From positions 868,001 through 932,000 of the forward strand of contig NZ_VCEI01000025.1 of the NCBI RefSeq assembly GCF_005860765.1: a DNA stretch of 64,000 nt, written 5' to 3'. Both the position numbers and the translations under genes were made by a program. The DNA is from Dyadobacter sediminis (lineage in GTDB: Bacteria; Bacteroidota; Bacteroidia; Cytophagales; Spirosomataceae). How positions within the stretch are numbered: position 1 is the stretch's first letter; every line of letters begins with the position of its first letter. Under the pieces are notes generated by a model, which worked only from the letters and a program-made list of their open reading frames with translations, made no database searches and was not told where the DNA came from. This document shows, in pieces, positions 44,186-53,304 of the stretch.

Positions 44186-45346
44186 TTATTTGTTAAATGC
44201 TGACTTCAATGCATCGGAAGCATATGCCTGTGCATCCTTGGCCTCAGGTACGATGATGGCCATTCCAAAAAATTCGTGGGTGACACCCTTGTAGTTCTTT
44301 GAGTCTACTTTAACATCCGCCGCTTTCAGCTTTTCGGCAAGCTGTTCGCCATCGCTCAGCAACGGATCAATTTCCGCTGTAATAATGGTGGTAGCAGGCA
44401 GTCCTTTCAGGTTCGCGCCCACGAGGTTGATCCTTGGATCTTTGGCCTGTGCCGTGTTGTTCAGATAATTCTTTACAAACCAGGCCATCATCGGTTTATC
44501 CAGTGGTTTGGCTGCTGCATTTTTCTGGTAAGATTTCGTGTTCATGTCCGACCCTGCAACCGGATAAACAAGCAATTGGTGCACCGGCAACTGAACTCCT
44601 TTGTCTCTGGCCATGATACTTACATTGGCTGCCAGGTTACCGCCTGCACTTTCACCGGCAACGGCAATCATTTTCGGATTGCCTTTTATAGAAGCGGCAT
44701 TTTGGACCGTCCACTGGTATGCAGCAAAAGCATCTTCATGTGCTGTCGGAAACTTGTGCTCCGGTGCAAGACGATACGCTACTGAAACAACCACAGCGCC
44801 TGTCTGTTCGGCTAGCCCTTTTGCAGAGGCATCGTAAACATCAAGGTCGGCAATTACGAAACCGCCGCCATGATAATAGACAATGACCGGAAAAGGTGCG
44901 GTTCCCGTTTTCGGCGTATAGATGCGCATATGCATATTTCCACCTTTGACGGGTATATCCTTTCCTGCCGTGTCCACCTGAGCCGCAGGCATGGGTATAT
45001 TGTTTTCTTTAACCAGGTCCATAACCGCGTCCGTTGGCGTATGGTTTTTACGCGCCTGCTGCGCAGTAAGTTCCGGAATGGGCGCATCTTTGTAACTGGC
45101 GAGTTTTTCAATCACTGCAAGCATTTCGGGCTTGATATCCGGAGCCCAGGCAGGGGCGGCACTGTCGGGTTTAATTGCCTGCAGCGCTTCCGCGGTATCT
45201 TTTTCAACTGCCAAGGAATCGGCTCCGGAAGACTGGTCTGTACCGCCGCCGCAGGAAGCAAGCAGGCTGCACAAGAGAATGGCACCTGCTAATTTCCCAA
45301 GCCTTCCGGCTGTGTTGGTTATCGTTTCAATCGGTTTGTTATGCAT
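44186..45346 (-). CDS. Alpha/beta hydrolase lipoprotein (hormone-sensitive lipase family esterase)
   Basis: The 386-residue protein carries a lipobox (LLASC, Cys32) after a long n-region and then a low-complexity acidic linker. The catalytic domain has the oxyanion motif YYHGGGFV, the nucleophile Ser in GESAGG, an Asp in EIDPLLSDG and a His in GVTHEFFG. This is the classical HSL (bacterial family IV) esterase order. It would act on short-chain esters in the periplasm or at the outer membrane. It is a single gene with a strong hairpin after the stop. Confidence 0.88.
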   Translation of the reverse strand: MHNKPIETITNTAGRLGKLAGAILLCSLLASCGGGTDQSSGADSLAVEKDTAEALQAIKPDSAAPAWAPDIKPEMLAVIEKLASYKDAPIPELTAQQARKNHTPTDAVMDLVKENNIPMPAAQVDTAGKDIPVKGGNMHMRIYTPKTGTAPFPVIVYYHGGGFVIADLDVYDASAKGLAEQTGAVVVSVAYRLAPEHKFPTAHEDAFAAYQWTVQNAASIKGNPKMIAVAGESAGGNLAANVSIMARDKGVQLPVHQLLVYPVAGSDMNTKSYQKNAAAKPLDKPMMAWFVKNYLNNTAQAKDPRINLVGANLKGLPATTIITAEIDPLLSDGEQLAEKLKAADVKVDSKNYKGVTHEFFGMAIIVPEAKDAQAYASDALKSAFNK

Positions 45347-45908
45347 ACTGGTTTTTATTTGAGGTTTGAAGTTTGCATACCTACGTCAGAATCTTGCTGG
45401 CAGATCAAAAAGGAATGAACAGACTGAAAACTTCCTCGGCTGAATGGCAATACGCTTTCTGTAATTACCCGGGTTTGAACCGGCCGGAAACCAGTAACAG
45501 CAGTGCTCATTACCGGATACCTTCGTTCTTTTCTGAACAGAACCATGCAGTGAAAATGCCTTTAAACGCTGTTTCAGCTGTCGGAAAACCATGGCACGTA
45601 TTTGTACTAGATTATAGAAACTGATCATCCGAACCTATATGCGCCGAACGTACCTGGGGAATTGGAAGAACAGGTTTGCTCATGATTGCCATTCTGAACG
45701 GACAGGATACGGAGTGAGGGTCAGTCAGGAAATTGAACAGCATGCCGGCCTTTCCAAAGCATCAGGGCTGCATGAATGAATCCGGTGAAAAGTCTTCGGA
45801 GTGAACAGGCGGGTATTCAGTTTTTGGTAAGAGCTTTGAGGTTTTAACTGGTCGCAAGCGTAAATTTGTGGTGCATATCCTTTACGTTCGATACGGATCC
45901 GAAAGAAA
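45347..45908. other. Long intergenic stretch, no gene seen
   Basis: About 560 bp. ORFs of up to 83 codons exist on both strands, but they overlap each other, have odd composition and no motif. The last 80 bp hold a candidate promoter for the next gene. Otherwise nothing convincing. Confidence 0.5.
45835..45868 (+). promoter_or_regulatory. Candidate promoter of the glycerophosphodiesterase gene
   Basis: TTTG (45835-45838) and TAAATTTG (45861-45868, full match to TAnnTTTG) with a 22-nt spacer, 40 bp before the ATG. The spacer is a little long. Confidence 0.45.
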
Positions 45909-46784
45909 TTGAGATTTATGTTAACAAACAGCCGGTCAGTCCCGTTTTCAGGTAAAAAAATCAGCTATGCTTTTTTGTTTTTCTTATTATGTACAACCTG
46001 TGCGCTGCATGCGCAGGTAGTCATTGTGGGCCACAGAGGCGGCTTGTATGCGCAGTACCCTGAAAGTTCCATAACTCTTTTTAATGCTACTGCTGAATCA
46101 TTCAAGAATGACACCGTTTTTATTGAGATCGATTTACGGAAAAGCAAAGACGGCAGCCTGTATCTGATGCACGACCCGACCGTGGACCGTACTACAACGG
46201 GCAAAGGCCAACTGGAAGAACTGAGCGATGATTACCTGAACTCCTTGCGGCTTAAAACAAAAGGCGGAAAAATTACCGGAGAGCATATCCCGACTTTTGA
46301 TGAGATGCTGACATTCATAAAAAACCGAAACATTAACCTGATGCTGGATATCAAAGCGCCGGTTCATAAGCAAGCGCTGGAACAAGTGAAAAAACACCGG
46401 ATGGAAAACCGGATGCTGGTACTGACGTTCAAAGATGAATTTACCCGGCTTGTCGCCGAAACTGATCAGAATGTACTGCTTTCTGCATTGATCGAAACCG
46501 GCGAAGCATGGAACGCTTTTGAACAAATCCCGGTAAGAGCCGGTAAGCGGATTGCCTACATTACTGCCAGAACACCGGCAGAACTGATATCCAGACTCCG
46601 GCAGGAAAAGGTGCGCATCATGGCAGATGTAAGCGAAGATTCAACGAACGGCGGGAAACCGATGCCGGCAGACGGATACCGTGTGAAAGTAAAAGAGCAG
46701 CAACTGGATATCCTGATTTCAGATTATCCTGTAGAAGCACACCATGCACTCGGTTCGGAAAAACGGCAGCAGAATGAAAACTGA
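45909..46784 (+). CDS. Glycerophosphodiester phosphodiesterase, secreted
   Basis: The 291-residue protein has a signal peptide (about 1-34, ending LHAQ). The GDPD signature follows: VGHRGG, Glu/Asp metal ligands in EIDLRKSKDG, HDPTVDRTTTGKG and later LMLDIK. These enzymes release glycerol-3-phosphate or similar from phosphodiesters in a Ca- or Mg-dependent way. The protein is shorter than many family members at the C-terminus. It is a single gene with its own candidate promoter. Confidence 0.88.
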   Translation: MRFMLTNSRSVPFSGKKISYAFLFFLLCTTCALHAQVVIVGHRGGLYAQYPESSITLFNATAESFKNDTVFIEIDLRKSKDGSLYLMHDPTVDRTTTGKGQLEELSDDYLNSLRLKTKGGKITGEHIPTFDEMLTFIKNRNINLMLDIKAPVHKQALEQVKKHRMENRMLVLTFKDEFTRLVAETDQNVLLSALIETGEAWNAFEQIPVRAGKRIAYITARTPAELISRLRQEKVRIMADVSEDSTNGGKPMPADGYRVKVKEQQLDILISDYPVEAHHALGSEKRQQNEN

Positions 46785-47048
46785 ATTCCTGGTAATCAAC
46801 TACGACGGATTCTGAATAGCGCAAACACCGGTATCCATGCAGTGTAATTCCATGAACCATTTCCTGAGCCTGATCCGTAAAACTCATAAATAACTCTGTA
46901 ACCGGTATAAAGCGGGTACAGGCTGTAAATCGGACCTTTGTTACCCGGAATAATTCTTAAATTCAGGAAATGGCTTTTAGCCGTTCGATCTAAGCTGACA
47001 AGTAGATAACATAGTAGAAAACCCAAGCCGGAAAAATCAATATAATTT

Positions 47049-47549
47049 ATGCATATAAAGCAATTCCCCGCAATGAAGTATATCCTTGAAGCGATTCCTG
47101 TAATGTTGTTTATGCTGACGCAGTTATCCGTTTCAGCATACAGTCAGACTGAAAACAGCAGAACGCCGGCAAGTTCACTGAAAAAGGCTACTTCAAAATC
47201 TGAAACTCCGGTTATTGAACCCGGTATGATGGTGCGTATTTCAGAAATTGACATCCTGCCGGAATTTCTGAACGAATATAACGCGATCCTGAAAGAAGAA
47301 GCGGCTGCATCCGTCCAAAAAGAGCCCGGCGTAATTGCCATTTTTCCAATGAGTATGAAAGAGCAGCCGAACCAGATCAGGATCGTAGAAATTTATGCAG
47401 ATAGTGCCGCTTATCGGTCGCATTTGAAAACACCGCATTTCCGGCATTACAAAACTTCAACCCAGAAAATGGTAAGGTCGTTGAAACTGGTGGATATGAA
47501 TGCACTTGACCGCGAAGCAATGCTGCATATTTTCAGAAAACTGAAATAG
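47049..47549 (+). CDS. Secreted antibiotic biosynthesis monooxygenase-fold protein
   Basis: The protein has 166 residues from ATG 47049, or 158 from ATG 47073, where a cleaner signal peptide begins (ending SAYSQ). The mature part has the dimeric ferredoxin-like ABM fold: MVRISEIDILPEFLNEY, EEAAASVQKEPGVIAIFPM, then RIVEIYADSAAYRSHLKTPHF. Relatives include quinol monooxygenases such as YgiN. Export of such a domain is common in Bacteroidota, and its substrate is unknown. It is a single gene. Confidence 0.82.
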   Translation: MHIKQFPAMKYILEAIPVMLFMLTQLSVSAYSQTENSRTPASSLKKATSKSETPVIEPGMMVRISEIDILPEFLNEYNAILKEEAAASVQKEPGVIAIFPMSMKEQPNQIRIVEIYADSAAYRSHLKTPHFRHYKTSTQKMVRSLKLVDMNALDREAMLHIFRKLK

Positions 47550-47628
47550 AAATCCGGGCGGATGCCGGCTGTGAACTTTCAGCAGTCAGAAGTATAAAAC
47601 ATTACCGCTTGGAGCAATTGCGGGCAGT

Positions 47629-48111
47629 TTAGCCTAACGTGCGTTTCCAGTTATTTTTGAGATTTTTGTATAGGACATTGCTTTCCGCTTCTTTCCATTT
47701 TTCAAAAAAGACAGCTGCCGCTTCCGCTTTTTCCTGCTCGCCTGTTCCTCTTTCCAGCTGCTGATAGTCGTGGTCCTTGTCGTATTTTTTACCGCCTTTG
47801 TAATTGGCATACCGGCGCGCGCGGGTATAGCCCATTTGCAGATATTTGCGCGCCATATCAGCTCCTACAAAATCATTCTCATCTAGATATGCCGTAAAAA
47901 GCGCATGGATCTTGCGGCTGCTTTCTTCCGCTATGGCTTTTGTTTTAAACCGCCAGAACTGCCCGATTTCCGACTTGTACGGCTCACAGATTAAAACGCC
48001 CTGCTCGCCTTTGCCGACACGGTAAAGTTCCGGCTGGGCCCGGTAATCAATGTCCGGTTTCCAGGCATATGCCGGCTTATCAAAATGAAGGTAGGACGGT
48101 TTCCGGCTCAA
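47629..48111 (-). CDS. DUF4385 domain protein
   Basis: The 160-residue cytoplasmic protein contains the characteristic DUF4385 blocks: PELYRVGKGEQGVL, EPYKSEIGQFWRFKT, DFVGADMARKYLQMGYTRARRYANYKGG. The family is small, highly conserved and of unknown function. The C-terminal 45 residues are Glu/Lys-rich and helical. It is a single gene; no consensus promoter was found directly upstream. Confidence 0.88.
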   Translation of the reverse strand: MSRKPSYLHFDKPAYAWKPDIDYRAQPELYRVGKGEQGVLICEPYKSEIGQFWRFKTKAIAEESSRKIHALFTAYLDENDFVGADMARKYLQMGYTRARRYANYKGGKKYDKDHDYQQLERGTGEQEKAEAAAVFFEKWKEAESNVLYKNLKNNWKRTLG

Positions 48112-48181
48112 TGGCTGTATGGCAGGGTTTAAGTTGGTTACAGACGTTTATAGTCATTTGCAGTGTTGTCTGGTTATTTGT

Positions 48182-48224
48182 AAACATACAAAGTCATCTT
48201 CAGACAATTTTATTTTGTATGTTT
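48182..48224. repeat. Perfect 11-bp inverted repeat, AT-rich
   Basis: AAACATACAAA (48182-48192) is mirrored by TTTGTATGTTT (48214-48224), with a 21-nt loop. It is upstream of the DUF4385 gene and could be an operator or the end of a transcript. Confidence 0.4.
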
Positions 48225-48381
48225 TCCTGCAATTGCCCCAGGCCCATGAAACCATTCCGATAGGTTCGCTATGCAAAGACAGAATGCCTGATTTGCATAC
48301 GGGACAATACAGTAACAATCCGGTGTGTTGCATACCGGACGAAAAGTGCCGAAGTTTTTTTGCTAAACCCGGATCAATCTT

Positions 48382-48579
48382 TTACCATGACCAGAGCTTC
48401 TGATTTTTGAAAAAACCACAAGCGGTTAAAACCTGCATCAACACACTGGTGACCAGAACAGCGCGTACCAGCACAAAAAGCAATTTGTAATCCGGTTCGG
48501 GTCCTAGTAAAATCAGAAAGTAGTAAAGCAGGATGTTGGAAGAAGCGAGGGAAATGAATGTAAAAATTTTGGCTATCAT
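48382..48579 (-). CDS. Small two-helix membrane protein (65 aa)
   Basis: The frame can be extended upstream to 48750, but a textbook promoter at 48599-48628 places the transcript start near 48595, so the start is ATG 48579 (MIAKIF). The 65-residue product has two hydrophobic helices (about 4-27 and 34-57) joined by a short PEPDYK loop. It ends in a short basic tail with Trp residues. No family is recognised. Short two-helix proteins include stress peptides and small modulators of larger complexes, but nothing here says which. Confidence 0.55.
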   Translation of the reverse strand: MIAKIFTFISLASSNILLYYFLILLGPEPDYKLLFVLVRAVLVTSVLMQVLTACGFFKNQKLWSW

Positions 48580-48598
48580 TTTATAAAAGTCTAGATTA

Positions 48599-48628
48599 CA
48601 AAAATAGTGCAACTTTCTGATTCCCAAA
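48599..48628 (-). promoter_or_regulatory. Consensus Bacteroidota promoter of the small membrane protein
   Basis: Read on the minus strand: TTTG (48628-48625), an 18-nt spacer, TATTTTTG (48606-48599). Both boxes match the consensus and the spacing equals that of the promoters at 24235 and 53145. The predicted leader is about 16 nt. Confidence 0.75.
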
Positions 48629-48876
48629 AACTGATTTTCATCATCCATTTTGAGGACACGGAACATATGCGGAAAGAAAGTTGAAAAGGGAGTAAAAATG
48701 AGGTTTGCAATGCTAAAATAACGGTAATCAGCATATCCGCAAATAGCCATGGTTCCATGTCCGGCAGCTTGCAGCAGCTTGTACGGATTCGTTTTGGAAG
48801 GACGGAAAGCTTCCGCCGCTTTTCCGGCTGCTCTTTACAGAATGCAATCCGGTTGTTTGTAAAATGTTAAAAATAG

Positions 48877-48908
48877 CTTGGAAGTGTTCCGTTGGCAAAA
48901 TACATTTG
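48877..48908 (+). promoter_or_regulatory. Candidate promoter of the siderophore receptor gene
   Basis: CTTG (48877-48880, one mismatch to TTTG), a 20-nt spacer and TACATTTG (48901-48908, full match), about 33 bp before the ATG. Confidence 0.55.
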
Positions 48909-48941
48909 CGCAACAATTTGTAATTTGTCTAAATTAACTTA

Positions 48942-51359
48942 ATGAAACTGCTTCTATCCATTTCCCTGCTTTTGTCCGTTTCGTGTTTTGCCCAGACCGG
49001 CAAGATAAAAGGAACTGTCATGGACAACACCAAAAGTAGTCTGCCCGGCGTAAATATCCTGATCAAAGGTACCGGCCTCGGCACGCATACAGACTATTCG
49101 GGACTTTTCGAGCTTTCGGGGATCAATGACGGCAATTATGTGCTGTCCATTTCTTCCCTGGGCTTTAAAACCAGAGAACTGCCGTTTACCATTTCACAGA
49201 ACGAAGTGGATCTGAAAACAATAACCTTGTATGCAGGTGATGAAATATTGCGGGAAGTGGTTGTGGAAGGAGAACGGGAAAACAAGTTTTCGAGGAGCAA
49301 AACAGCCTATGTTTCCAAACTGCCGCTCAAAGATTTTGAAAATACGCAGGTTTACAGCACGATTACGAATTATCTCCTGAAATCCCAGATCATTACCAAC
49401 TTTGATGATGCGCTGAAAAATGCGACCGGCGTGGAAAACCTGTGGACTTCCACCGGGCGCGGCGGCGACGGCGCAGGATATTTCTCGCTGAGAGGATTTT
49501 CTGTACAGCCAAAGCTTGTGAATGGCTTGCCCGGTCTTACGAACGGCACGATCAACCCGGCGAATATCGAGCGCATTGAAGTACTGAAAGGGCCGTCCGC
49601 AACCTTATTCGGTAATGCGGTAAGTTCCTATGGCGGGCTCATTAATGTGGTGACCAAAAAACCGTATGCCGGAACGGGCGGCGAGCTTTCATTCACAACC
49701 GGTTCGTTCGGTCTGAACCAGATCACAGGCGATTTCAATACCGCTTTAAACAAGGAAAAAAACCTGTATTTCAGACTGAATACGTCGTATGCAACGGAAA
49801 GGAGCTTTCAGGATGCAGGGTTCAGAAAGTCCTTTTTTGTGGCGCCTTCGCTTTCCTACAAGGTGAACAACAACCTGTCCTTTTCATTTTACGGGGAAAT
49901 CACGCAGGCCGAGCAGACCAACCCGATGTTCCTGTTCCTGAACCGAAGTGCGCCGACAGCATCTAGAAACTTGAAAGAGCTTGGATATAACAATAAACTT
50001 TCCTTCACAAGCAATGATCTGACGCTGCAGAATCCTACACAGAATTACCGCGTCGAAATGGATTACAAGCTATCCGACGCATGGGAATCCCAAACACTGA
50101 TCTCGAAAAGCGCCACTTCCACGAAAGGGTATTATTCCTATTTATTTGATTACGGAATTTTAGGAAACGATACGTTTACCCGCTATCTGAACAGACAGAA
50201 TGAATACACCGGCACGTCGGACATTCAGCAGAACTTCATCGGTGATTTCAGAGCGGGTTCGCTGCGGAACCGGGTTGTTATCGGTCTGGATTATTTTTCG
50301 GCAACTTCCACCAGCAACGGAACGGGATATGCATTTTACGGAAATGTAACGCCTGAAGGCGGTTCCAGCGGCGATAACCCGTTTACGGCTGATGAGGTGG
50401 AAACAACGGCTTACCCGCTTTCTGCCCCGGCAGTGGATGCAGTTCTGGCCACACAGCCGGTCTCCAACTCGAAATCCAGATACAATATTTACAGTGCTTA
50501 TGCCTCGGACGTACTGAATCTGACAAACACATTATCGGTGATGGTCGGCCTTCGTCTGGATCATTTCGACAATGTGGGAAGCATCACAACTTCAGACGAC
50601 GATTACAACCAGACGACTTTGTCGCCGAAGTTCGGAATTCTATACCAGCCGGTGGCAGACAAGGTCTCCGTTTTTGCCAATTACCAGAATGGGTTTACAA
50701 ACGTAGCGCCATCGCTTGTCGGAAATCCGGAGGACGGTCCGCAAACGATCAAGACGTTCAGGCCGGAGCAGGCCAACCAGATTGAATTCGGAATCAAAAC
50801 CAACATCATTAAAAACAAGCTGAATGCTACGGTCAGCTACTATGATATCCGGGTTACGGATCAGGTTATTGCCGATCCGGCATCGCCTTTCAACAAAATT
50901 CAGGGCGGTGAGATTTTCAGCAAGGGGTTTGAGATAGAACTGAATGCAAACCCGGTAAACGGATTGAATATCAGGGGCGGATACAGTAATAACGACAGCA
51001 AGACAACCAAGTCGGACAATTCGGAAATCCTGAACAGAAGACCGCTGGACGCCGGTTCGAAGCACATTTACAATGCATGGGCAAACTACGAAGTGCCCGG
51101 CGGAAAACTGAAGGGCTTTGGCATGGGTGCGGGCATTAACGGCGCGAGCGAAAGGTATGCGATCAATTATGCTTCCACCGGAGATTTTATGCTGCCGGCT
51201 TATACCGTGGCTAATGCATCGCTGTTTTACCAGGCTGAAAACTACCGCATCGGTGTCAAGCTCAACAATGCGTTCAACAAAGAATATTACAAAGGCTGGT
51301 CTACGATTGCGCCTCAAATGCCCCGGGCTTTGCTGGCAAACATAACGTATACTTTCTAA
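48942..51359 (+). CDS. TonB-dependent siderophore receptor
   Basis: The 805-residue protein has a signal peptide (1-18, ending CFAQ). A carboxypeptidase-like domain (about 22-105, with LPGVNILIKGTGLG) is followed by a plug (about 120-245, with GAGYFSLRGFSVQ and IERIEVLKGPSATLFGN, then GGLINVVTKKP) and a 22-strand barrel ending in a C-terminal Phe. The plug signature GPSATLFG-x-x-x-x-x-GGxINVVTKKP is that of ferric siderophore receptors (FhuE/FoxA type), not SusC. It is a single gene with a candidate promoter and a clear terminator. No iron box was identified by eye. Confidence 0.92.
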   Translation: MKLLLSISLLLSVSCFAQTGKIKGTVMDNTKSSLPGVNILIKGTGLGTHTDYSGLFELSGINDGNYVLSISSLGFKTRELPFTISQNEVDLKTITLYAGDEILREVVVEGERENKFSRSKTAYVSKLPLKDFENTQVYSTITNYLLKSQIITNFDDALKNATGVENLWTSTGRGGDGAGYFSLRGFSVQPKLVNGLPGLTNGTINPANIERIEVLKGPSATLFGNAVSSYGGLINVVTKKPYAGTGGELSFTTGSFGLNQITGDFNTALNKEKNLYFRLNTSYATERSFQDAGFRKSFFVAPSLSYKVNNNLSFSFYGEITQAEQTNPMFLFLNRSAPTASRNLKELGYNNKLSFTSNDLTLQNPTQNYRVEMDYKLSDAWESQTLISKSATSTKGYYSYLFDYGILGNDTFTRYLNRQNEYTGTSDIQQNFIGDFRAGSLRNRVVIGLDYFSATSTSNGTGYAFYGNVTPEGGSSGDNPFTADEVETTAYPLSAPAVDAVLATQPVSNSKSRYNIYSAYASDVLNLTNTLSVMVGLRLDHFDNVGSITTSDDDYNQTTLSPKFGILYQPVADKVSVFANYQNGFTNVAPSLVGNPEDGPQTIKTFRPEQANQIEFGIKTNIIKNKLNATVSYYDIRVTDQVIADPASPFNKIQGGEIFSKGFEIELNANPVNGLNIRGGYSNNDSKTTKSDNSEILNRRPLDAGSKHIYNAWANYEVPGGKLKGFGMGAGINGASERYAINYASTGDFMLPAYTVANASLFYQAENYRIGVKLNNAFNKEYYKGWSTIAPQMPRALLANITYTF

Positions 51360-51390
51360 ACAGCTGATTTTTAAGTACGAGTGGTTGCAT

Positions 51391-51425
51391 TTAAAGGCCG
51401 GAAAATCTTTTTCCGGCCTTTTTTG
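51391..51425. terminator. Intrinsic terminator
   Basis: AAAGGCCGGAAAA (51393-51405) pairs with TTTTCCGGCCTTT and a T-run follows to 51425. It ends the siderophore receptor gene and is symmetrical enough to serve the converging gene too. Confidence 0.9.
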
Positions 51426-51597
51426 TCTGGCAGCAAGACATTAAAAAGTCATCCTGAAATTGTTTGTTACCTTGCAAAAATTCAATCCGGCGTATCCATT
51501 TTGCGGCCTTACCGAAAGAGCTTTATCTGATTTGGATTGCAGTGGCTTGCGGAACTTGTTTTTTAAAAGGAGTTGGTTGGTAAGCAAAAGCAGTTTG

Positions 51598-53043
51598 TCA
51601 GTTTGTCTCGAAATTGATCGGGAACGTATGCCGGGAGCTTATTTTCATTCCTTTCTGAATACACGGGTCCCATAATCCATCCGTCATTTTAATGACTTCC
51701 AGTACCTGCTGGTCAATGTGTTTTGCCACGCCGCGGTCTATGGAGTAGTCGCTTAGTTTACCGTCTTCACTGACCATAAATGAAATCAGCAGTTTTCCTT
51801 CGGGCCGTCCGATGGAAGGATTCATCGGCGGCATGTAATTGACATGGTCGCGCAGCAGTTTGAAAAACTCTTTTGGCCCTGCCCTGAATTTCGGCTGAAC
51901 AATATCCACAGTGTATTCCAGCGGTTGCCCGCCGGTATGCCGCACGCCTTTGGTAAGCTTTCCGCTCTCATAAAATTCTTCATAAACAAGGTCATTGATC
52001 GCCAACTTTCCGGTCCAGCGTCCGGTTTTGAACCCGTTTTCGACCATTCCTTCATCATAAACCGTTTTGCTCCGGTAAGTGCCCGCATGAATTCGGGCCA
52101 TGCCGTTCCCTTCTTTTACCAGCATAGTACCCTGTGTGTCCCAGTTTTCCTTTACCGAAATCCGGTTTTTGTTGTCGATCAGGATTACGCTGCCAAGCTG
52201 GCCGTTATCATACCAGCTGGTTACCTGAACGAGGCTGTCGGCTGCAATCCGCTCTTCTTTCAGCATGCCGCTCTGATAATAGGATTTCCGCACCGCAGGC
52301 AGTTTGCCGCTGCCGGGATAGGCCACAAAAGACAGCAGCCTTCCGTCCGGCTGCCTGGTGATTTCTTCGGAAGGGCTTTCCCAGTTGCCCATGTTGGCTG
52401 AAATGCGGTACGCCTTTACAGAATCCATTTTTACCGGTCCGGCCAGTTTTACCCAGATCTCGTTTTTAATAAAAGGAAAAGCCTTTACCGTTTTCCAGTC
52501 ACCGCTTCTTTTTTCCTGAAACAAAATATCTGCACGCACATCGCCGTAGCGATCCACGGGTATGACGTTCCGGTACCTGAACTTCTTTTCATCGGAAACC
52601 ATCTGGTAATTTTTGTCAAAATATTCGATCATTGCATGCTGGACACTGTCGTAAGCGGGAATGGGAGCCGTGCGGAACTGGACCGGATAGACTACTGCCT
52701 GCCGAACGGACTGATTTTGTAATGATGCCGGTTTCCATGCTTTGTACAAATTCATTATGCGAAGTGCTTCCGCATCGCACAGGCTGTCGAGGGAACGTGC
52801 AACGGCCAGGCCGGACATGGTGCCGTCGGTTTCCACCACGCCTCTGATCAGTACCCGCGCGTTCATTCCTTTTGCCGCAGACTGAATGGGAATTCGCAGG
52901 TTGGCCAGAACAAACCGGTTGAACATCGCCAGTCCGCCCGCAGGTTCCGCCGCTTTTTCAACTTCGTTGACCTGATAAATGGTTTGCGAAAGGGCAGGAA
53001 AAGCGAGCAGGCAAAACAGTACAACGAATTTTCTCAAGGCCAT
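51598..53043 (-). CDS. Secreted protein with two TonB C-terminal domains and MORN-like repeats
   Basis: The chosen ATG at 53043 gives 481 residues starting with a clean signal peptide (ending PALSQ); the longer frame to 53103 adds a non-signal-like stretch. One TonB-C-like domain lies at about 40-130 (GVVETDGTMSGLAVARSLDSLCDAEALRI). The middle (about 220-370) has short YxxGxL-type repeats like those of the YwqK/MORN proteins (YYQSGMLKEE, YDNGQLGSV, YESGKLTKGV). A second TonB-C domain ends the protein (KLLISFMVSEDGKLSDYSI). No membrane anchor is seen apart from the signal, so it may be periplasmic rather than a true energy transducer. It is a single gene, near a siderophore receptor. Confidence 0.75.
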   Translation of the reverse strand: MALRKFVVLFCLLAFPALSQTIYQVNEVEKAAEPAGGLAMFNRFVLANLRIPIQSAAKGMNARVLIRGVVETDGTMSGLAVARSLDSLCDAEALRIMNLYKAWKPASLQNQSVRQAVVYPVQFRTAPIPAYDSVQHAMIEYFDKNYQMVSDEKKFRYRNVIPVDRYGDVRADILFQEKRSGDWKTVKAFPFIKNEIWVKLAGPVKMDSVKAYRISANMGNWESPSEEITRQPDGRLLSFVAYPGSGKLPAVRKSYYQSGMLKEERIAADSLVQVTSWYDNGQLGSVILIDNKNRISVKENWDTQGTMLVKEGNGMARIHAGTYRSKTVYDEGMVENGFKTGRWTGKLAINDLVYEEFYESGKLTKGVRHTGGQPLEYTVDIVQPKFRAGPKEFFKLLRDHVNYMPPMNPSIGRPEGKLLISFMVSEDGKLSDYSIDRGVAKHIDQQVLEVIKMTDGLWDPCIQKGMKISSRHTFPINFETN

Positions 53044-53144
53044 ATAAATGATAGAGAATGAAATAGGGCAGCCCCGGTAAAACAGTGTTGTAACAAGGTT
53101 CATCCAGGTAAAAGATCATAAAATGATCCGGTTACGAGCCATTC

Positions 53145-53174
53145 TTTGTGTTAGCAATATAATAATTATCTTTG
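53145..53174 (+). promoter_or_regulatory. Orphan Bacteroidota promoter on the plus strand
   Basis: TTTG (53145-53148), an 18-nt spacer and TATCTTTG (53167-53174), all matching the consensus. No plus-strand gene follows: the region beyond is non-coding and then antisense to the outer membrane protein gene at 53305. A hairpin at 53266-53289 (CAGTTT...AACTG) could end a transcript of about 110 nt. Confidence 0.6.
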
Positions 53175-53304
53175 AAAAAGTGCAATTTAACCGGAGTAAG
53201 TATATTGCGGTTGACTAAAATGCACGACGATAAATCCGTAAATTGCCTTTAAGTTCGCATGGAAACAGTTTGTACTTTTCAGTAAACTGCAATAAGTGAA
53301 AACC

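Noticed and set aside
45373-45628. Overlapping 80-codon ORFs on both strands
   Set aside because: They overlap each other, lack motifs and have no promoter; likely chance.
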